Source: Bacillus sp. 491mf (GTDB lineage Bacteria > Bacillota > Bacilli > Bacillales > Bacillaceae_G). From it: a DNA stretch of 35,318 bases. Made by a program: the position numbers and the translations under genes. The DNA lies in the NCBI RefSeq assembly GCF_900112415.1, contig NZ_FOLV01000038.1, positions 1 to 35,318 on the forward strand, written 5' to 3'. Shown here piece after piece: positions 32,278-35,318 of this stretch; within the stretch, counting starts at the first letter, position 1, and the number at the start of each line of letters is the position of its first letter. Below the pieces are notes generated by a model that did not search any database, was not told the origin of the DNA, and saw only the letters and a program-made list of their open reading frames with translations.

Positions 32278-32501
32278 CTTTTCACACACTCCTTTATAAA
32301 ATTCATCTATATAATATGTATCAGTTGACTTGATTAAAAAAAGACATCCATTCTACTTAAAGAGGCCACTTCTGAGCCCTTTCACTAATGATACGATACA
32401 AATAAGGATTGAGACAATATTTTCCCGAAAAAGTTTCGAAAAAATTCGTTCCTTTTCTTATATTTTCATATTTTTTATATAAAAATACCCATTTTTCCGA
32501 A
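32278..32501. other. AT-rich upstream region of ccpA
   Basis: About 220 bases between the ccpA start and the aroA terminator. It must hold the ccpA promoter; TATTAT/TATATA-like -10 candidates lie near 32315-32325, but no convincing -35 is paired with them. No open frame of note. Confidence 0.5.
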
Positions 32502-32536
32502 AAAAATCTATGTAGCACACAGCTACATAGATTTTT
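32502..32536 (-). terminator. Terminator downstream of aroA
   Basis: AAAAATCTATGTAGC pairs with GCTACATAGATTTTT around a five-base loop and is followed on the minus strand by TTTCGG. It separates the aroA and ccpA transcripts. Confidence 0.85.
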
Positions 32537-32542
32537 GAAGCC

Positions 32543-32710
32543 ATTATCCCGCTCTATCCCGCATTAACGGGCAGTAATACCCCCACCTCAAAATTCAGCA
32601 AAAACAAAGAAGTTAGGTGGGAGATAAACTGCCCGTAAAAGCCCAATTGGTGAGGGCTGATAATCAGTGGGGGATGAAAAAAAACCCCACTGATTAAAGT
32701 TTCACTTTAT
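32543..32710 (+). repeat. bcr1 copy 4 (full length), after aroA
   Basis: The best full-length copy, about 158 bp plus a 10-bp duplication of TATCCCGCTC at its left end. It holds three hairpins: GGGCAGT/ACTGCCC enclosing CCCCCACCT/AGGTGGGAG around the CAAAATTCAGC loop, and AATCAGTGGGG/CCCCACTGATT. The right TTTAT (32706-32710) contains the aroA stop. The left flank is ATTAT, a decayed duplication. Confidence 0.92.
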
Positions 32711-33777
32711 CTCATACGAAATGCTTTTAATTCATTCATAAATGCATTGAATTCTGGAATGTCCATTTGCTGCGCTGAATCAGAAAGTGCTACAGCTGGA
32801 TCTGGATGCACTTCTGCCATAATTGCATCTGCACCGATTGCCATTGCCGCTTTTGCAGTTGGCAATAATAAATCACGGCGCCCTGTTGAATGTGTTACAT
32901 CCACAACAACTGGCAAGTGCGTTTCTTTCTTCAAAATTGGTACAGCAGAAATATCTAACGTATTTCGCGTTGCTTTCTCATACGTACGAATACCGCGCTC
33001 ACATAAAATAATATCGCCATTTCCTTGTGCAATAATATATTCTGCTGCATACATAAACTCTTCAATTGTTGCCGATAATCCACGTTTTAATAATACCGGC
33101 TTATTCACAGAACCAGCTGCTTTTAACAGTTCGAAGTTCTGCATATTGCGGGCACCAATTTGAATAACATCTACATAATCTAGCGCCATTTCAATATCAT
33201 TTGGATTTAAAATCTCACTAATGATCGCTAAATCATACTCATCTGCTACTCGGCGTAAAATTTTCAATCCTTCAACGCCAAGACCTTGGAAATCATATGG
33301 TGATGTACGCGGTTTAAATGCTCCGCCGCGCATTAGTTTTAAGCCTTGCGCTTTCATTACTTCAGCGACTTGACGAACTTGCTCATAACTTTCAACTGCA
33401 CAAGGTCCCATAATAAAATGCGCATTGCCGTCACCAATTTTTTCGCCTTTAATGTCAACAATCGTATCTTCTGACTTTTTCTTACGTGATACAAGAAGTG
33501 CCTTACGATGATCATCTTCTTGCAATTCTAGCCCTGTTTTAAAAATTTGTTTAAATAAATGTTGAAGCGTTGACGTTTCAAATGGTCCATCATTATTCTC
33601 CGCAATTAAATCGAGCATTTTGCGTTCACGTATTGGATCAAAACGTTTCACACCTTGTACTTCTTTTAGCTTGCCAACTTCTTGTACAAGACGACCGCGC
33701 TCATTTAATAACTTTAAAATTTGTAAATTCATTTCATCAATTTGAGAACGTAACCGATCTAACTCCTGTGATGCCAT
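32707..33777 (-). CDS. aroA: Chorismate mutase-DAHP synthase (bifunctional)
   Basis: A 356-residue fusion enzyme (AroA(G) of Bacillus). The N-terminal AroQ-type chorismate mutase domain, about residues 1-90 ([20 protein letters not shown]), serves largely as the allosteric sensor of chorismate/prephenate. The C-terminal DAHP synthase domain (about 105-356) condenses phosphoenolpyruvate and erythrose-4-phosphate, the first step of aromatic amino acid synthesis. Motifs: [71 protein letters not shown]. The ATG at 33777 follows GAGGTGG. The stop codon is inside a bcr1 target duplication. Confidence 0.95.
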   Translation of the reverse strand: MASQELDRLRSQIDEMNLQILKLLNERGRLVQEVGKLKEVQGVKRFDPIRERKMLDLIAENNDGPFETSTLQHLFKQIFKTGLELQEDDHRKALLVSRKKKSEDTIVDIKGEKIGDGNAHFIMGPCAVESYEQVRQVAEVMKAQGLKLMRGGAFKPRTSPYDFQGLGVEGLKILRRVADEYDLAIISEILNPNDIEMALDYVDVIQIGARNMQNFELLKAAGSVNKPVLLKRGLSATIEEFMYAAEYIIAQGNGDIILCERGIRTYEKATRNTLDISAVPILKKETHLPVVVDVTHSTGRRDLLLPTAKAAMAIGADAIMAEVHPDPAVALSDSAQQMDIPEFNAFMNELKAFRMR

Positions 33778-33952
33778 AAAAGCCACCTCTTTCAAGTGTT
33801 ATATGTATACTAACAAATATAAATATCATTTATAAGATAATTTATTATATATGATACATATACAGATGTCACTTCATACACATCGCATGAGACTGCGTAT
33901 GGAATCGTTATTTTTTCTTCATTTAATTAAAAAATATATAGCCTGCTAACAT

Positions 33953-33967
33953 TATTTTCAGAAAATT
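33953..33967. promoter_or_regulatory. CodY-box-like sequence between ytxJ and aroA
   Basis: TATTTTCAGAAAATT matches the CodY consensus at 14 of 15 positions. It lies 176 bases upstream of the aroA start and next to the ytxJ terminator. The distance from any known promoter makes function uncertain. Confidence 0.35.
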
Positions 33968-33970
33968 AAA

Positions 33971-33994
33971 AAAGCAAGCGTATTTGCTTGCTTT
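33971..33994 (-). terminator. Terminator of ytxGJ
   Basis: AAAGCAAGC/GCTTGCTTT with a six-base loop, followed on the minus strand by TTTAATTTT. Confidence 0.85.
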
Positions 33995-33997
33995 TCC

Positions 33998-34324
33998 TTA
34001 GTTAATATTTTCTTTTAATGATTGCTTTGTAATGTTCCAATGCGATGCATGCCATAGTACTTTACCATCTTTGATATATAATACTTGCGGCGACTCATGT
34101 TGAATTCCAAAGTGCTCAGCAATCTTATTGGAAACAGGACGTGCCTCTTGTACATATAAATAATATGCTGGTACAGCTTGCTCTTCACCAAGGTATTCTT
34201 GAAACGCTGTGAAACCACCGTGGCTAATCGGACATGTCGTGCTATGTTTAAACAAGATATATGGCTCTTTATTTGCGATGATCTCTTCAAATTGTTCCAT
34301 TGTTTCAATCTTTGTCATGCTCAT
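33998..34324 (-). CDS. ytxJ: Monothiol bacilliredoxin YtxJ (BrxC)
   Basis: A 108-residue thioredoxin-fold protein. The family motif with a single active cysteine, STTCPIS (at about residue 30), is present. It removes bacillithiol from modified proteins or is itself bacillithiolated during oxidative stress. The remaining fold is normal: VPAYYLYVQEARPVSNKIAE, then the cis-proline region HESPQVLYIKDGKVLW. The ATG at 34324 lies one base after the ytxG stop, and AGAGGTGAA at the end of ytxG is the ribosome binding site. In B. subtilis ytxH sits between these genes; it is missing here. Confidence 0.93.
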   Translation of the reverse strand: MSMTKIETMEQFEEIIANKEPYILFKHSTTCPISHGGFTAFQEYLGEEQAVPAYYLYVQEARPVSNKIAEHFGIQHESPQVLYIKDGKVLWHASHWNITKQSLKENIN

Positions 34325-34325
34325 A

Positions 34326-34829
34326 TTATTCACCTCTCATTCGAATCGGAAGCCGCGGTAATTTCTTTTCTTTTTTCGGCTTCTTCTCTGTTCTTTCAAA
34401 TTTCTCTACTTCATCTTCTTTCTTTTTCGTCCGGAAGCGATTGTACACATCAATGACCGCATTACTCCATTGCACTACTTGCGCTACTTTATCAGCATTG
34501 TTTTCTACTTGATGAGCAACAGAATCAGAAACGCCGCGTAATCTTGTGTTTAGTGAATGAATCGTTGTTCCGATTCCCTCTACACCTTCCATCACTTTAT
34601 TTAACGACTCTGATTTCTTTTGGATATCATCTGCTAATACATTTGTTTTATGAAGAAGCTGCTCCGTTTCCACTGTAATGCCCTGCATTTGTTTTTCCAG
34701 ACCTTCCATCGTACTTGCAACATTTTCTAACGTCTTTTGAACAGATAGTAATGTTCGACATACATATACAACTAATACGGCAAACGCAATTGCGATAATA
34801 GCTACACTGACGTATAAAAGAATTTGCAT
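34326..34829 (-). CDS. ytxG: DUF948 membrane protein YtxG
   Basis: A 167-residue general-stress-type protein with one N-terminal membrane helix (residues 2-24, QILLYVSVAIIAIAFAVLVV). A long helical region with heptad-like pattern follows (about 30-115: LENVASTMEGLEKQMQGITV onward, the DUF948 core). The tail is Lys/Glu-rich. The function is unknown; in B. subtilis the ytxGHJ operon belongs to the sigma-B regulon. The ATG at 34829 follows AAAGGAGTGATT; a longer frame to 34871 lacks support. TATAAT near 34863-34868 (minus strand) could be the -10 of a housekeeping promoter. Confidence 0.88.
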   Translation of the reverse strand: MQILLYVSVAIIAIAFAVLVVYVCRTLLSVQKTLENVASTMEGLEKQMQGITVETEQLLHKTNVLADDIQKKSESLNKVMEGVEGIGTTIHSLNTRLRGVSDSVAHQVENNADKVAQVVQWSNAVIDVYNRFRTKKKEDEVEKFERTEKKPKKEKKLPRLPIRMRGE

Positions 34830-34935
34830 ACGAATCACTCCTTTATCTTTATGCTTTTTTCTATTATACAATCATTTTCCGTTTCATTCTAATTGTTCCA
34901 TATTTGGCTATGAATTTTACCTTTTATTTAAATCA

Positions 34936-34974
34936 AATGAAACTTCCTCCCCACTGATGAAAAGCCCGCCCAAT
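34936..34974 (-). repeat. bcr1 relic upstream of ytxG
   Basis: TGAAACTT, CCCCACTGAT and AAGCCCG occur in bcr1 order with the intervening hairpin arms deleted. Target duplications are not recognisable. Confidence 0.5.
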
Positions 34975-35071
34975 TAAGTGTATACCAGTAGTTATCCCCC
35001 GCATATCTTCTTTGTTTTCTATGTACCTTGAAATGAGAATGCGAGATGAATCCATTTTAATTTTTGAACCT

Positions 35072-35318
35072 ATAAAGTGAAACTTTAATCAGTGGGGGTT
35101 TTCTTCATCCCCCACTGATTATTAGTTGAACCAATCGGGCTTTTACGGGCAGTTTATCTCCCACCTAACTTCCTAAGAAAAGCGGAAGCGGCTCGCTCAG
35201 AATCGCAGGACGTTGGAGCACCCGACAGAGAGGCGCTTTTTGCCTCGTCCGAGGGGGCGAAACGACCGGAGATTCTAGCCGCTGGAGCTGGACAATGCTT
35301 TCGCCGAATTTTGAGGTG
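35072..35318 (-). repeat. bcr1 element carrying a nested second repeat (right edge, runs off the window)
   Basis: Starts with ATAAA (35072-35076), TGAAACTTTAATCAG, the GGGGG hairpin and CCAATCGGGC, then GGGCAGTTTATCTCCCACCT as in copy 4. At about 35171 the apical loop is replaced by roughly 130 bases containing GCGGAAGCGGCT, AGAATC, GAGGC/GCCTC, GATTCT, AGCCGCT and GGAGCTGGACAATGCTT. The loop then resumes as GAATTTTGAGGTG. Same composite and orientation as at 1-156. Confidence 0.9.

Noticed and set aside
34910-34945. Sigma-B promoter of ytxG (GTTTCA...GGTAAA)
   Set aside because: The -10 does not match GGGTAT and the GTTTCA belongs to the bcr1 relic; support rests only on B. subtilis knowledge.

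Overview
The window is chromosomal DNA from a member of the Bacillus cereus group. Three things point there. The gene order closely follows the ytfI-ytfJ to ytxG segment of Bacillus subtilis. The spore protein SspA, EzrA, a tyrS T-box and the rpsD leader are typical of Bacillus. The intergenic spaces also carry many copies of bcr1, an approximately 155-bp hairpin element that I know only from the B. cereus group. Species within the group cannot be decided from this stretch.

Layout. 1-4700: sporulation-type proteins YtfJ and YtfI, NAD kinase 2, a YtcJ-type amidohydrolase and a 2H phosphoesterase. 4800-9230: a short-chain acyl-CoA synthetase behind a strong CodY box, the spore DNA-binding protein SspA, and the thiI-cysteine desulfurase pair for tRNA 4-thiouridine. 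9480-15240: the division regulator EzrA, the TetR-type RefZ, free-methionine-sulfoxide reductase, methionine gamma-lyase (with a cre site in its leader) and ribosomal protein S4 with its autoregulatory leader. 15330-19080: an AT-rich accessory island between rpsD and the tyrS area. It holds a lipoprotein, a decayed gene, two toxin-tip/immunity cassettes without any full-length toxin, and small orphan pieces. 19270-23100: a short MscS channel, tyrS with a complete T-box leader, a sigma/anti-sigma-like pair whose sigma gene has lost its start to a repeat, and a LysE exporter. 23220-27630: acetyl-CoA synthetase acsA divergent from acuABC, the acetylation switch that controls it. 27640-31250: two alpha/beta hydrolases, MscL, a small membrane protein and a GNAT acetyltransferase. 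31280-34830: CcpA, chorismate mutase-DAHP synthase, bacilliredoxin YtxJ and YtxG.

The genes work together in several places. CcpA is encoded here and a near-perfect cre sits in front of megL. AcuA/AcuC set the acetylation state of Lys549 of AcsA. CodY-like boxes precede both acyl-CoA synthetases. The cysteine desulfurase feeds ThiI.

The most notable structure is in the repeats. Several bcr1 copies are flanked by TTTAT/ATAAA duplications, and in three cases the duplicated pentamer contains the TAA stop codon of the neighbouring gene, so insertion preserved the stop. Both window ends lie inside bcr1 copies that carry a second structured repeat in their apical loop. A different repeat family of about 85 bp occurs three times. 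It keeps an open reading frame in all copies, replaces the start of the sigma gene, lies just after the shortened mscS, and supplies the ribosome binding site of a hydrolase gene.
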